Shown here piece after piece: positions 21,993 to 33,427 of a stretch of 64,000 nt of DNA. A program made the translations under genes and the position numbers. Position 1 is the stretch's first letter; each line of letters opens with the position of its first letter. The notes under the pieces are model-generated. The model ran no database searches. It was not told the origin of the DNA and saw only the letters and a list, made by a program, of their open reading frames with translations. The stretch covers positions 88,813,052 to 88,877,051 of the forward strand of contig OZ024935.1 of assembly GCA_964017235.1 (NCBI GenBank), written 5' to 3'. The DNA is from Sabellastarte sp. h YS-2021. Taxonomy: Eukaryota; Annelida; Polychaeta; Sabellida; Sabellidae.

Positions 21993-22283
21993 CAGCCGCC
22001 ACACCACCTCTCGTGGCCACCGCACCACCTCTCGTGGCCACCGCACCACCTCTCGTGGCCACCACACCACCTCTCGTGGCCACCACACCACCTCTCGTGG
22101 CCACCGCACCACCTCTCGTGGTCACCGAGGCACCACCTCTCGTCGCAGACGCACCACCTCTCGTCGCAGACGCACCACCTCTCGTCGCAGACGCACCACC
22201 TCTCGTCGCAGACGCACCACCTCTCGTCACCACCGCACCACCTCTCGTCACCACCGCACCACCTCTCGTCTCTCTACTCGTAC
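21993..22283 (-). repeat. 21-bp minisatellite reading as RGG heptapeptides; exon-like, expanded copy
   Basis: About 13 units read ATRGGAV/ATRGGAS on the minus strand. The open block is bounded by an ATAG/G acceptor-like end at 22,283 and a CTG/GTGAGTAC donor-like end at 21,993. Its length, 291 bp, is a multiple of three, and both ends are in the same phase. The longer tract than at 14.7 kb shows repeat-number change since duplication. No pyrimidine tract precedes the acceptor, which weakens the exon reading. Confidence 0.5.
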
Positions 22284-22663
22284 CTATTTAAATGCATTTT
22301 AATTGTATTAATTATTAAGAAACTGTTCTTAAAAAGTTTCACTACTTTTATAACATTAGAAAGCTTTCCTTATCAATTCAAAGTTTTTAATTCCAAATAC
22401 AGTACAACGACCACAGACCACATTGGGAATACTATATATTTGGTCAGTTAATAATACTTATTACTGACCAAGGTTATGTAATGGTGCAGTAATGTCATTT
22501 TAAATAACACCTGAGAGATATTCTCTTGTTAAAAGTGTCAAATATCTTTCACTACTGGGCAGTTCATGCTAATTTTGGCCTTTTTTACATATTTACAAAG
22601 AAACAGATCACAAAAACCCCACGTAAACACCAGAAATATAGGAATGAAAAGTATGGATATTAA

Positions 22664-23000
22664 AAAAAAAACATCTTTAAAATTACAAATTGAGGAATGG
22701 GTGTAATTTAAATAGGTTGTTATAGCCTCTATTTATATGATGCAACTACCATACATCAAAGACATTTTCACACTGGTTTTTCTCTTTTTGTTCAGTCAAT
22801 ATCTGTGCAGTAATAAGTGAGATATTGCCAGCTGAAAATTTCACGTGAGAGTACAGAATTTGTAAAACCAAATGTTGTAAGTGACATTGCAGGCCACTCA
22901 ATCATTACTGAACTGCGAACAAGCTGGCAATAACACACTGTGTTTTCAAAGATGTGATTCTTGACCGATAATCTAATAACGCACGCTCAGCTAATAATAA
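22664..23000. repeat. dispersed non-coding repeat, copy 3
   Basis: Near-identical to 18,530-18,870. It begins exactly where the duplicated segment ends. 23,000-23,200 has no recognised feature. Confidence 0.8.
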
Positions 23001-23199
23001 AAAGTAATATCTAATCTAAGACTTTCACCTCATATCCACTCAGACTTTACTAGATAGGCTTTAACAGTAATGTAAATCTAAGTTATGAGAAATCATATAC
23101 GAGTAATCCCACAGGATAAAAAAAAAGAATAAATTAAAATTAGACCTAGCGTCTCAATGCAGTGCATCCCCGGACGGGACATGGTTGAAGTGTAAATGT

Positions 23200-23700
23200 G
23201 TCAGGCATGAGCCCGTTTCCTGGAGCACCAGGTCAGGATTCTCCATAGTAGGGCACAAAGAGGACCTGAGTTACTCCCCCTATCCTTAAATAGGCAACCA
23301 CCATGGTGTTGTCAGTAGCTATGGTAGCAATAAGGTTCAAGCAGAGGTCTTGGAACTCCTTTGCCCAAGTTTGACCAGGCAGGTTGGGGCCAAAAAAAAA
23401 TGTCAACACTGATGACAGGTTCACTGATCCACATATTAGTAAGAAACCATCCAAAAGGGATCTGTAACCTTGAGTCATTTCCACACAACCCTACTTTGGA
23501 AAACACTAATAGCCATTTATGAGAACTGTGACTCCTGGTCTGATTAACAGATAAATTTATCATTGCTTGAGTTGTGAACACCGGCAAATGGGTAATAATA
23601 TCGAGGGGAAGGCCAAGTTTGCAGGCCCCTGGTGTCAGTTGACACTGGTCACAGGCTGGGTAAAAGGCAGGCTGGGAGGTGATCTCCAAAAAGGCCAAAA
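23200..23700 (-). pseudogene. fossil DIRS-type RNase H fragment
   Basis: Minus-strand reading gives IATDNTMVVAYL, the RNase H box that reads VATDNSTVVAYI in DIRS copy 1, followed by a frame ending FVPYYGES in place of the usual LLWRI. Upstream residues (AMINLSVNQTRSHSSHKWLL) match neither DIRS copy in this window, so this is a different, older lineage. It is split between two frames, and no ITR is visible nearby. The assignment rests on this one motif and its context. Confidence 0.55.
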
Positions 23701-24290
23701 ATGGCCTCAGTCAGGTACTTTGGCGATCTGTGGATGACCTTCAATGAAGAGCTTCAAGGTCAAGTTTCTGCATGCTTACAGAGGACATATATATGTATTA
23801 TATATACCAGACATAGGATGGTCTAACTTTCTGTAGGCGAGAACTGGGCCAAAATGTAGAAAAAATGGCCAAAATCTGACCTTTAAGAGGTCACAAAACC
23901 ATTGCGTTCGTGGCATTGCCCATATATACCCACATACAAAATTTGAAAGGTCTAACTAAAATATTTTTAAGTTATTGCGTCCGAAAGGAAATCTCTGCAG
24001 CAGAGGCGGCGGCGTGACCGTACTGAATCCTAAGTATCCCCAAACTTCCATCCAAGGATACAATAAAACCATAAGAAGAAAGACCAAAAGAGAAACAAAA
24101 ATGATTACAGAAACTGAAACTAAAGCACTATTGATACTTAACTGATATACGTTTCTTGATCATTCCACTTGTGCTCTTATCTTGAGACATATTTCCCCAA
24201 ATCTCTCCCCTATGCAGTACAACGCTGTCACATTGGTTTCAAAATTGAAGATAAAATAAAAATTTTCCCAATATATCACCAAAAATCTTA
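23701..24290. other. dispersed repeat remnants, no gene
   Basis: Includes a CAGAGGCGGCGGCGTGACC run near 24,000, like the GGC-rich run before the terminal hairpin at the window start. No coding signal. Confidence 0.4.
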
Positions 24291-24560
24291 GTTTAAAGCA
24301 TTTGTTAAGTGTATATATATGTTGCATCCTGATACTTGGATCACAAACCCAAAATTTGTGCCCAACACTGAAATCTTGTCTAAAATAAAAACATTTTTGT
24401 ATTCACCAGCATCACGACCTCTCGCCCCGACACGGCCTCTCACTGTCTCACCTCTATCTCTTGTATCTCTTGAAGACATAACTCTGAAATGACAAGTGTT
24501 CACGCTGATCAAGTGAAGAATGTTCAGTAAATTTTCTGCCACAGACAAATACTAGGAAAA
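24290..24560 (-). repeat. diverged, unexpanded relative of the RGG exon-like unit
   Basis: GCATTTGT...GTTGCATCCTGATA and AACACTGAAATCTTGTCT match the flanks of the two RGG loci. The minus strand reads SSRDTRDRGETVRGRVGARG followed by RDAG at CTG/GTGAATAC. It is Arg/Gly-rich but not a 7-residue repeat. It may represent the state before minisatellite expansion. Confidence 0.5.
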
Positions 24561-25910
24561 GGTATTTGATGACAAAAAACTGTGTTCCTACGAATTTAAA
24601 AAAATAACTGAAATTTAAAGGAAGGGGAAAAAGGAAATAACCTGATGTTGAAAATTACTCTTTAAGGAATAATCATATCAGAAACATGCGAGCAAAGCTA
24701 CAATTTATTACTACACTGTGAAAGAGATATTGCAGAATGGTTTGTTTGAAGTATTTATTGTGAGGGAACAAAACTGCCTTGTATAATGTACTATTATATG
24801 TATACGTGGATTTTAAATCCACATGCAGCTAAGACAGATCTTGTGAACTTCTATTTCCTAACAAGCAAGTGCTTTACAACTACCAGATATCTATGTACAT
24901 GTATTTAACATATGCTACAAATTTCAGTCTTACGCAAGGCCATACACAGACATACAGAAGAGACATTTCACAGAATTTCAGAGATCTATATTGCATAATG
25001 CCATATCTGCTCTCTGAAGTACCCAGGGACAATGGGATTAAATATTTTAAAAAGTTGGCAATGGGCATTTAGGACAATGAAAACAAGCCAGGAGATTCCC
25101 CACAACAACCCCATTTTTTTTTTTTTTTTGGGGGGGGAGGGGGGGAGGGTCATCACATTTTAGCATACAACAATTGGAAGAGTCAAATGCGGCTGATGTA
25201 TATAAATCTCTCCACAATAAAATGTGAAATAACCTATGATAAGGAAAATATTATTGAAAAATTGACAATAAAAATCTCAAAGTTCTTGTATAGTTGGGTA
25301 TTAGTGCAGATGGTTCACCTTAAGTTACATTTTTATTAGCAATTTATTAGTGATAACGTAAGATTGTGGGGGCACTTACAAAAGCATGGGGCAAAACAGA
25401 ACATGGCACCAGTAGACTTGGCAAAATAGAGCTCTGCGAGTGTCTGTTAAGATAATGGGAATATTTCTTTACTCAAAGAGATGCTGTACACCACAGCCTG
25501 GAGGAATAAGATTGGATAACATAAGTTACATAACAGGTGAAATAGTACCAAGATCAGGAGAATTTCAGAACAGACAATGTAAGTTATCTAAAGGTACAAG
25601 AGAAATAACGAGAGAAAGATTTTCTAGAAAATATAAAAAGACGGTAGCATAAATTTTGCAAATACAAAGTTGCAAAGCTGTAAAATTTATAAATTGAAAA
25701 ATAACTGTTTTTATATGGGAGAAACAGGTCTCAAATATGGCAGTAGAAAACATTCTGGCAGAGATAATTAAGGTCAACCATCAGAACAAGATCACACTGA
25801 CATTGCATATCTTCATGCCCAACCAATGACTGAAAATGGAGAAATTATAAAATTTTGTGTTGTACATTTGTAGATTTTAAGGTATTTTTTGATCAGAACT
25901 TACTAGGCTG
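24561..25910. other. no gene recognised
   Basis: AT-rich. Only short overlapping frames on both strands (for example 24,869-25,068) without family resemblance. Contains the T/G tract annotated separately. Confidence 0.45.
25114..25149 (+). repeat. T16-G8 tract with further G-runs
   Basis: Sixteen T, eight G, A, seven G, A and three G in succession. The G-runs could form a quadruplex on the plus strand. Confidence 0.85.
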
Positions 25911-25914
25911 GTAT

Positions 25915-26419
25915 TCATGAAGGGTCTAAGACTTAGCCAGGTCTTAGGCTTAAATGTGGTCTTAAAGTTGAGACTTTTGTTTCAGCTAAGTTTTGTCTTA
26001 TATCCATATTCAGAAAAGGGGACTTAGCTGAGACTTTTGTCTTAACCACTTAAGACCACCAATATCAAAGTCACACCTGTCATCTAATCAGATCTTTGCT
26101 AAAAATGCAATTTGTGAGTTTGTTGTTAGGTCAAGGCTATGCAGGAGTCGCATGACATTTAGGACCTCCCACTTTTACACAGACCAAATGAAAATACCTT
26201 CTTCGAAAATTCCAGATTTAAGACCACTTTCAAATATTTAAGCCTCCTACTTGCCAGTCTTAAAGCTGAGCCCTTGGCTAAGCCTAAGTCCAGTCTTAAC
26301 TTTGTGAATACCAGTAAGCCTAAGACAAAAGTCTTAGCAGCTTTTGGCCAGAAACTTAAGACAAAAGTCTTAACATTAAGCCTAAGCCCTGGCTAAGACC
26401 TTTCGTGAATATGGGCCCT
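25915..26419. mobile_element. foldback element, GTATTCATGAA family
   Basis: The left arm (GGTATTCATGAAGGGTCTAA) and right arm (inverted: ATATTCACGAAAGGTCTTAG) are inverted repeats. Both continue into AGCCAGG and CTTAGGCTTAA blocks. Relatives lie at 41,739-41,909, 42,561-43,262 and 44,591-45,350. No coding capacity; no clear target duplication. Confidence 0.75.
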
Positions 26420-26719
26420 GGATTCAGCATAGTTTTGAGACAGTAATATGCCCCTGATATCGCCCGATACTAGAACATTTTTGCATTGATAATCAATGTG
26501 TGCACAGTCAAACTACGTACCACTACAAAATAAGAATTTTTTGGCAATTTCACTTGTAATCAAAACCAGGATAAAACCTAAACCCCCAAAAAGAGACGCT
26601 ATTTATTTAAAGTTGTTTTCAAGGTTTCAATCCCCATGGCTAATGATAGGGGAAAAAAGGCCACTGCCACAGCAGTTATCTCCTGCCTTAGAATCAGTAA
26701 TAATGGAGAACTAAAGGAG

Positions 26720-28285
26720 ATATAAGGCCTTTGTAGTAAGATAACCCCACTTGACATTGTAGAAGGGGTCAAAGGTAAATGTCAGCAGAAAATGAGTCTC
26801 AGGCCTTTACTTCCTTTAAGTTGTTTTCACATTTGGAACCCCTGTTAGCATTGATAATTGAGATAAAGCCTTTTTAATAGGATAATCCCTTTTAACGTGT
26901 GATAATATGGCCATTTTGTTTTGCAAACTAGCCCTAGTTACAATCGGCCTAACCTTCCTAGACATATATATTTTGCACATATTTGATGAACATAGCTGCA
27001 ATATTTCAAGTTTTAGAGCACCTTAATGATAATTTTTTCTCAGGCAAAACATTTGAAGGCCAAGACTTATCATGGTCTGTCTTTATATTCTGAAGCCATA
27101 GCACCAATAATAAGGGTGAAATAAGGACATTTTAGTGTGATGACCCCATTTAACCTTAAAGCATGGGTCAAAGGACAAATTCAACACCTGGAAAAGATTC
27201 CCAGGTCATGACTTCCTACAAGTTGTTTTCACATTCTGAACCTCTAAGAGCAATATTTTGGGAGATATAAGGCCTTTTTAATAGAATAACCCCGTTTGAT
27301 ATTAAACATGCTAGCCATATATCTTTGGTGCAAATTTGATGAAGCTAGCTGGAATATTTCAAGCTTTAGAACAACTTTATGATTTTTAAACAATTGGCTA
27401 TGGTGGCCATTTTGTTTTTCAAAATGAGGCAAAAATTTGGCAGAGACAGGTTTTCGTAGCCATAAACGTTCCCTGCAAATTTGAGTTATGTTAAAACCTA
27501 ACAAAGGGATGCACAAACAAGACACACGTATGGAAGGTGTTTACAATCTCTCAACCACAGCCTTTGCTTTTCATGGTCTGTCTTTACAATCTGAAGCCAT
27601 AGTACCAATAATAAGGGAGAAATAAGGACGTTTTAGTGTGACAAAATCATTTGGCCAATTTATGGCATAAATCATTACAGTGATTGAAAAATGGACCAAA
27701 CTTGGCAGTATTAGAAAAGTGCAAAATTTATTTAAACCTGGTTATTTAACCTTGAAGCAGGGGTCAAAGGACAAATTCAACACCTGGAATAGATTCACAG
27801 GCCATGACTTCCTACAAGTTGTTTTCACATTCTGAACCTCTAGGAGCAATATTTGGGGAGATACAAGGCCTTTTTAATAGGATAACCCCATTTCACATTA
27901 AACATGTTATATGGCAGCCATTTTGTTTTTTTGATCTAGGCCAAAATTAATACCAGGCTAGCTTTTCTAGCTATATAACTTTTGTGCAAATTTGATAAGC
28001 TAGCTGGAATATTTCAAGATTTAGAGCACCTTTACGATTCTCAAACAATTAGCTATGGTGGCCATTTTGTTTTTCAAAATGAGGCTAAAATTTTTCAGAC
28101 ACAGGTTTTCATAGCCATAAGCATTCCCTGCAAATTTGGTGAAGATATCTTCATAAATGAATGACATTAAGGTATGTGCAAAAACTGAGGAACAGACAGA
28201 CGCACGGACACACGGATAGATGCACGGAAGGCATTTTATAATCTCCCGATTATGGCCTTCGGCCGCAGGCGAGAGATAATATACC
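26720..28285. repeat. old ~600-bp dispersed/tandem repeat, about 2.5 copies
   Basis: CATGACTTCCTACAAGTTGT, ACATTCTGAACCTCTA, AGGCCTTTTTAATAG and GGCCATTTTGTTTTTCAAAA recur in order at about 26,800, 27,200 and 27,800. It ends near 28,280 with a CGGACA-rich run and the hairpin CTCCCGATTATGGCCTTCGG. Non-coding. Confidence 0.7.
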
Positions 28286-28299
28286 ATCATTTACATAGT

Positions 28300-29920
28300 G
28301 CTACTACATGCATCTGTGCAAATCTATAGCACATTAAAAGAAGAGGGAACAGCCTTAATGATATTGAACCTACACCCCCAACCATTGTTTCTACCAAGTA
28401 TCAACTACCTGCATCTTAGGGTTTCCTTAGGATATAGTTATCTGCAAAATACCTATCAATTTGGGTGAATTTTTTAATTTCTAGCATCTCATGCTCTACC
28501 ATATTATTTCATTTACAACGTTTTTGGCATTTTCCAAGATGCTATACATCAAAAATGGCTAATCAGCTGGTCAATGGTTAAAGCAAGCAGTTCCCGGGCC
28601 AGCAAATTATACTATTATTTCTGCCTTGAAAATTTGCCAAATGGATTGAGATAATCCTTTTCAATTTTGGCTAAAATTTGAGATGGTGGGTTTGATGAGT
28701 TTAAGACACTTTTACATATGGATTCCTATTATGTCCCATAACATTTAGAGGCTCTAAATACAACAGATTGTGAGATAATATGGGATCCTGATGTATTTAA
28801 TCTTTCCAATTACTACTTGGAATAGAAACACTCATCTCGCCTGATTTTGGTCCAATCCCTCCCGAAATCTATTTGCTTTGAGAATTTGACATATATGTAA
28901 AATAATACTGTCTTACAGGAAATAGATTTGGCTGAGCTGTGATGACAAATGGGTGTACCTGAAGAAACTTATTTTTGATATGTGACCTTGATAAAGGTCA
29001 AAGGTGGAATATAAACATTTTGAAAATTTTCCATGCCTACTGTTCAGCCAGGGAATTTCGTCAGTCAATGTATTTCATCATCTGCCAGTTAAACCATAAT
29101 GGACCAGCCATATTTATGTTTAAAGAAGAATTTAATAGAATTGTACTGTGTCCCCAGCTTTGGTTATAGAGTGAAATTTGAAAGCAGAAACATCTTTGAC
29201 ATAACTAGTTGGGCGGCATGCAGGTACTTTTGCAGATGCAGACCATCTTTGAGAAGGACTGAGCCAGGGTGAGGTCCCACCTTGTTACAAAATATAACCC
29301 AGATCCTATGTATAGATTTTGACTTATGCACACTGGCAGAGACTAAGACAGATTTACAATAATTATTATATTAGGCTGTCACGTACCAAGTTTTTACTAC
29401 AATTCAACACTGAAAGTAGGAAATTTTATGATGTATCATTTTGGTAACCTACTCAAAATGCTTGTCGTATGCCTATGCAAGTTTATGCCTTGTGGAAGAT
29501 GGGTCTTCTTAGCCATGCCTACCTCCTCCTTTCAAGGAGCAAAGAAGGGACTACTATAATTGTTTGCCACTTTGTGGGACAGCAAAAAATTGACAGACAC
29601 TTGTTACCAGATATTGCTGAAAACCTAATCAGCTCCAATTCATGCAGGAGTTTGGAATGCAGAGAACCCAACAAAAATAGTTCAAGAAACACAAAAGTGC
29701 TGCCATGGCAACACTTGTTCCCAGGTATTACTGAAAAGCTCCAATCCATGCAGGGGTTGGGAATACAAATAACCCACATACTATAAATCCAGGAAACAGA
29801 TAAAAAGTGTTGCCAGTTTTTGCTGAAAAGCTAATCAGCTCCAGATCCCTTTGAGACGAATGTACAGAAATAACATGTATGGCCATGAGGGTGGACATAA
29901 TTTAAAATGTTGTAACCTTA
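28300..29920. other. dispersed repeat remnants, no gene
   Basis: A lone decayed unit of the 146-bp satellite lies near 28,365-28,440 (CTACCAAGTATCAACTACCT). The GTGACCTTGATAAAGGTCAA block recurs at 28,980. Around 29,600-29,850 a ~110-bp segment with AGCTCCAATTCATGCAGG variants is repeated two to three times, which accounts for the 105-codon frame there. Confidence 0.5.
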
Positions 29921-30114
29921 AATTGTAAATTTTAATTACTTAAATGTAGCTTTTATAAGCTACAAGCTTACCATGTGGGACTTAATGCTGTTCTCGGGTT
30001 GCCACACCCGGGGCCAACGTCTTAGAAAAAAAGACAGTTCTTGTTAGCCACCGGATACACTGCTAGTTGTCGTCACGTGATAACCTCTGACCTCTCGCCC
30101 TACTTTCTCGTTGA
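29921..30114 (+). repeat. DIRS copy 2, left inverted terminal repeat
   Basis: From AATTGTAAATTTTAATTAC to CTACTTTCTCGTTG. Contains CTTACCATGTGGGACTTAAT, GTCTTAGAAAAAAAGAC and GTCGTCACGTGATAACC, all recurring inverted at 35,891-36,056. Confidence 0.93.
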
Positions 30115-30162
30115 AATTTTCTAAAACCTACCCCTCAGCTGTAAACAGCGGGGAGGCAGGGT

Positions 30163-30275
30163 GGGACTCTTCTAAGTCCCACATGGTAAGCTTGTAGCTT
30201 ATAAAAGCTACATTTAAGTAATTAAAATTTACAATTTTATTACGCTACAATAGCTTACCATGTGGGACTTAATGC
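30163..30275 (+). repeat. DIRS copy 2, internal complementary region
   Basis: The left half is the reverse complement of the left terminus (through TTAAGTAATTAAAATTT). The right half, from ACAATTTTATTACGCTACAA, is the reverse complement of the right terminus (TTGTAGCGTAATAAAA at 36,041-36,056). Confidence 0.92.
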
Positions 30276-30696
30276 TGAATTCAACCGCCCAGTGGCGGGA
30301 TTACAGCTGAGACTGGAAGGTATGTCATTTTTTCTAAGATTTTGAATTAATATGTATAGAATAGTGCCAGAAATACCAGTCTGAGTCCCATTTACAGTGC
30401 CCCGATCCCGAAGACCGGGCCTGTAATGAGCCAAAAACCTAAATAAAATGAGAGACAGTGCTGAAACTGTCTAGATGTTTGATTGTAGGACGGAAGTGCA
30501 GCAGTGCTCACTTCGAGGTCTAAGGGTCCCTGAGGGCCCTTCACTAGTGACTGACCAACCCATGGTTGGACATCTCATAAATTTTTTACAACCTGAATAT
30601 GAGATTAATGACAACTAAATAAGTCCTTAATAGAAGTTACTTGATAACTGAAAAACAAAAATGACCTTACCCGTAACATCTTGAAGGTAAAGGAAT

Positions 30697-32035
30697 ACCT
30701 AGATCCTGGGAGAGACTCCTGAAGACTTGGTTGTAGCGGATGTGCCCCCCCCCCCCCTTTTTTCTTTCCGAGGACAACTGGTCTGAGGGGAAGGATCTAG
30801 GACTTGTTGTGCCGCCACTACGGGTCCCAGATATATATTGTTGTCGGTGTCCGACCAAGTAAGGTCTTTTAGGTAAAAATTTGTAAATGTGTTGTGAGCT
30901 TTCCAGTGACAGGCTTGCATGATTGGTCCACCGATACCCCACCGTAAAAGGCCTTAGAGGCCGCGAAGGCCCGGATGTCATGCGCTTTGACTTGGACCAA
31001 GTCCAAGGCTTGTTGATCTGCTTGTTTGTAACAAAGTAGGATGGTTTGTTTCAACCATGAAGAGAGAGTAGGGGGTCTGATGTCTGAGGTATGTCCTTTG
31101 GTAAAGGAGATGAAAAGGAGAGAACGAGACCCTCTCAGGTCTTTGTTCGGTCCAAATAAAACCTCAGGGCCCGCACGGGACACAGGGTCCTGTCTTCCTT
31201 AAATTGTCTATCTACAATGGTAGTCAAAGCAGGAATAGTCACCGGAGATACACTTTGAGAACCTTCTCTTGCTAGTTGGTTTTTGGCTATGAAATCAGAA
31301 GAGGGGAACAAGGCAACCTTTTCCCATTGGCCTAGATTAGATACTTGTTTGCGACCCAGGCATGGATTTCGCTGCGGCGATTGCCGGAGGCCAAAGCTAG
31401 CAAGAAAGCAGTTTTAGAGTAAGATGTTTGAGGTCTGTGTCTTTCATGGGCTCAAATGGTGCTTTAGTGAGCTCGTTAAGGACAACAGAAAGGTTCCACT
31501 TGGGTAAATTTCTGGAACTCTTAGGACGATCCCTGTGAAAACTGGAGAGTAACCTATGAAGGTCTGCATTGTGTGCAATGTGTTGGGCCGTTGGGCCCAA
31601 AGTGTCAACGATTGCAGTCCTGTAACCATCAATGGTCGAGGGGCGCCTGTTTAAGTCTTGGTACAGGTACATGAAAAAATCTGAGATTTGTTTCACAGAT
31701 GGAGTGGAGAAAACCACCGAATTTTCTCTGCACCATTTTTCAAATAGGGCCCACTTTGACCTGTAGATGGTCCTTGTTGATGACCGCTGAGGGGCAGCAA
31801 TTCTCTCTGCCACCTCCACAGAGAAGCCTTGTTCTTGGAGTTGTCCACTCCTAGACACCAGGCGTGGAGGTTCAGCTGTTGTGGATTGTTGTGGAACACA
31901 TAGTTGTGGGACTGTTTGAGTAGGGTCGTTGACACTGGGAGTTGTAGTGGGATCTCTGTTGAGAGCTGCACTAGGTCCCAAAACCAGGGCATCCCTGGCC
32001 AGCCTGGGGCTATTACGATGATCAGACAATAACAT
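30697..32035 (-). pseudogene. DIRS copy 2 tyrosine recombinase, frameshifted
   Basis: Tyrosine recombinase for integration of the circular intermediate, in at least three frame segments. 31,397-32,035 gives the N-terminal core-binding half (AERIAAPQRSSTRTIYRSKW, TIDGYRTAIVDTLG, SFHRDRPKSSR). 30,869-31,183 gives the catalytic part with KAHDIRAFAASKAF, keeping HxxR. 30,699-30,920 gives ACHWKAHNTFTNFYLKDL with the catalytic Tyr and ends in GPVVAAQQV. The first catalytic Arg region lies in the broken stretch at 31,190-31,400. It aligns end to end with the open frame at 62.9-64.0 kb. A run of ten or more C in the 3' part (about 30,747) is a likely slippage site. Confidence 0.9.
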
Positions 32036-32101
32036 TGCCTGATCTTTTGGATCACCTTGTGAAGGAGCCGTAGGAGGGTACGCCTAGGCCGTGAGGTTGG
32101 T

Positions 32102-33427
32102 CTAGTTTATGTTTAGAGCATCTATGTCCCAGGCCCTTGGGTCTGGGATAGGAGACACGTACAGTGAGAGCTTGTGGTTCAGGTGAGTGGCAAATAAGTC
32201 TACATGAGGTGTGAACCACTTCTGGCAGATCTGTTTGAACACCTGGGGGTGAAGAGACCATTCTGTTGACTGCACTTGGTTGGACCTGGACAGTAGGTTG
32301 GCCATCACATTCAGGCACCCTAGAACGTGCCTGGCTTTCAATGTTATGAGGTAGTGATGGCCCCAGGTCGTGATCTTCCACAGGAGAGCGCACATCTCTA
32401 CTGAGTGTGTTCCTCCTTGTTGTTGATGTAGGCTACCACTGTTGAGTTGTACATCGCAACTAACACTGTTTGATTCTGGCACTGGTCCTTGAAGTCTCGA
32501 AGGGCCAGGGAGACCGCCTTCAATTCTAGGGCATATATGTGTAGCCTTTTTTCCCGATCTGACCACAGACCCTTTGTGGAATTTTTGGTCTAAGTGAGCG
32601 CCCCAACCTTCGTGTGAGGCGTCGGTAAAGAGTTGGATACTGTGGTGTTTGTGATGAAGGTCTGCACCTTTCATCACGTTTGAGGGATTTTGCCACCAAT
32701 CTAGGTGGGCTGCAATGGCTTCTGTCCAAGGAAGGAGGTTGTCCAGCGACTGAGGATATCTCCAGTGCTCCTTGAGATGAAAATGAAAGGGCCTCCTGTG
32801 AAGGCGTCCCTCCGGGACCATTTCTCCGTTGAGACTAGCAACCCAATTAGAGACATCAAACATCTTGCAGTCAAAACACGTTTTGACTCGAGTAGTAGGA
32901 TCAAATCCTGAAGTTTGAGCCATCTCTCTTGAGTGGGTTTTACAAGGGCTGAATCTAGGTGGTATTCGTAGCCCATGAACGAAAAACACCTGAGTAGGTT
33001 TCAGTTCTGATTTTTCCTGATTTATTATCCACCCCAAGGACTGAGTTAGGTCTACCACTGCCTATGTGTTCAGTTGGGCTTCCTCCTGAGACTGGGACCT
33101 GATCAGCCAGTCGTCCAGGTATTGGTGAATTCTGAGTCCTCTTGAGAGGGCCATTAGTTTCACTTCCTTTACGATCATTGTAAAGACCTGGGGGGCTGTG
33201 ACTAGTCCAAATGAGAGGGAGGTGAATTGGAACACCTGTGACTTGTAGCAAAACATTTCCTTGAGTTTGGATGGATGGGGATGTGTAGGTAAGTGTCCGA
33301 TAGATCTATCGACGATACCCACTCCCCTGGAATCAGGGAGGTCCTGATGAACTCTGGAGTTTCCATTTTGAACTTTTCTACGTGTAGAAAAGTGTTGAGC
33401 CTGTTTAGGTCTATGACTGGCCTCCAC
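32102..33427 (-). pseudogene. DIRS copy 2 reverse transcriptase/RNase H
   Basis: RT and RNase H of the element. 33,062-33,427 has RT motifs FTSLSFGLVTAPQVFT and QYLDDWLI, so the YxDD active site is intact. 32,102-33,058 continues through the thumb (LGWIINQEKSEL) into RNase H (IQLFTDASHEGWGAHLDQ), ARHVLGCLNVMANLLSR and HVDLFATHLNHKL. Between TDAS and ARHV the frame slips, and the equivalent of LELKAV is read only in another frame. The third RNase H acidic site, TDN in copy 1, reads MYN here (Asp to Tyr). The upstream frame (33,429-33,686) carries KNAIERVENVKSLGFYSRLF, the pre-RT segment. Confidence 0.9.

Larger units (their letters stand above)
20727..22664. repeat. duplicated segment, copy 2 (with two transposon insertions)
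   Basis: Paralogue of 13,903-15,245. Two insertions absent from copy 1 (21,176-21,334 and 21,513-21,904) explain nearly all the length difference, so the duplication preceded both insertions. The minisatellite has also been remodelled. Confidence 0.88.

Noticed and set aside
29469-29786. 105-codon frame as a gene
   Set aside because: It spans a decayed ~110-bp tandem repeat. Both strands are open, and there is no family resemblance.
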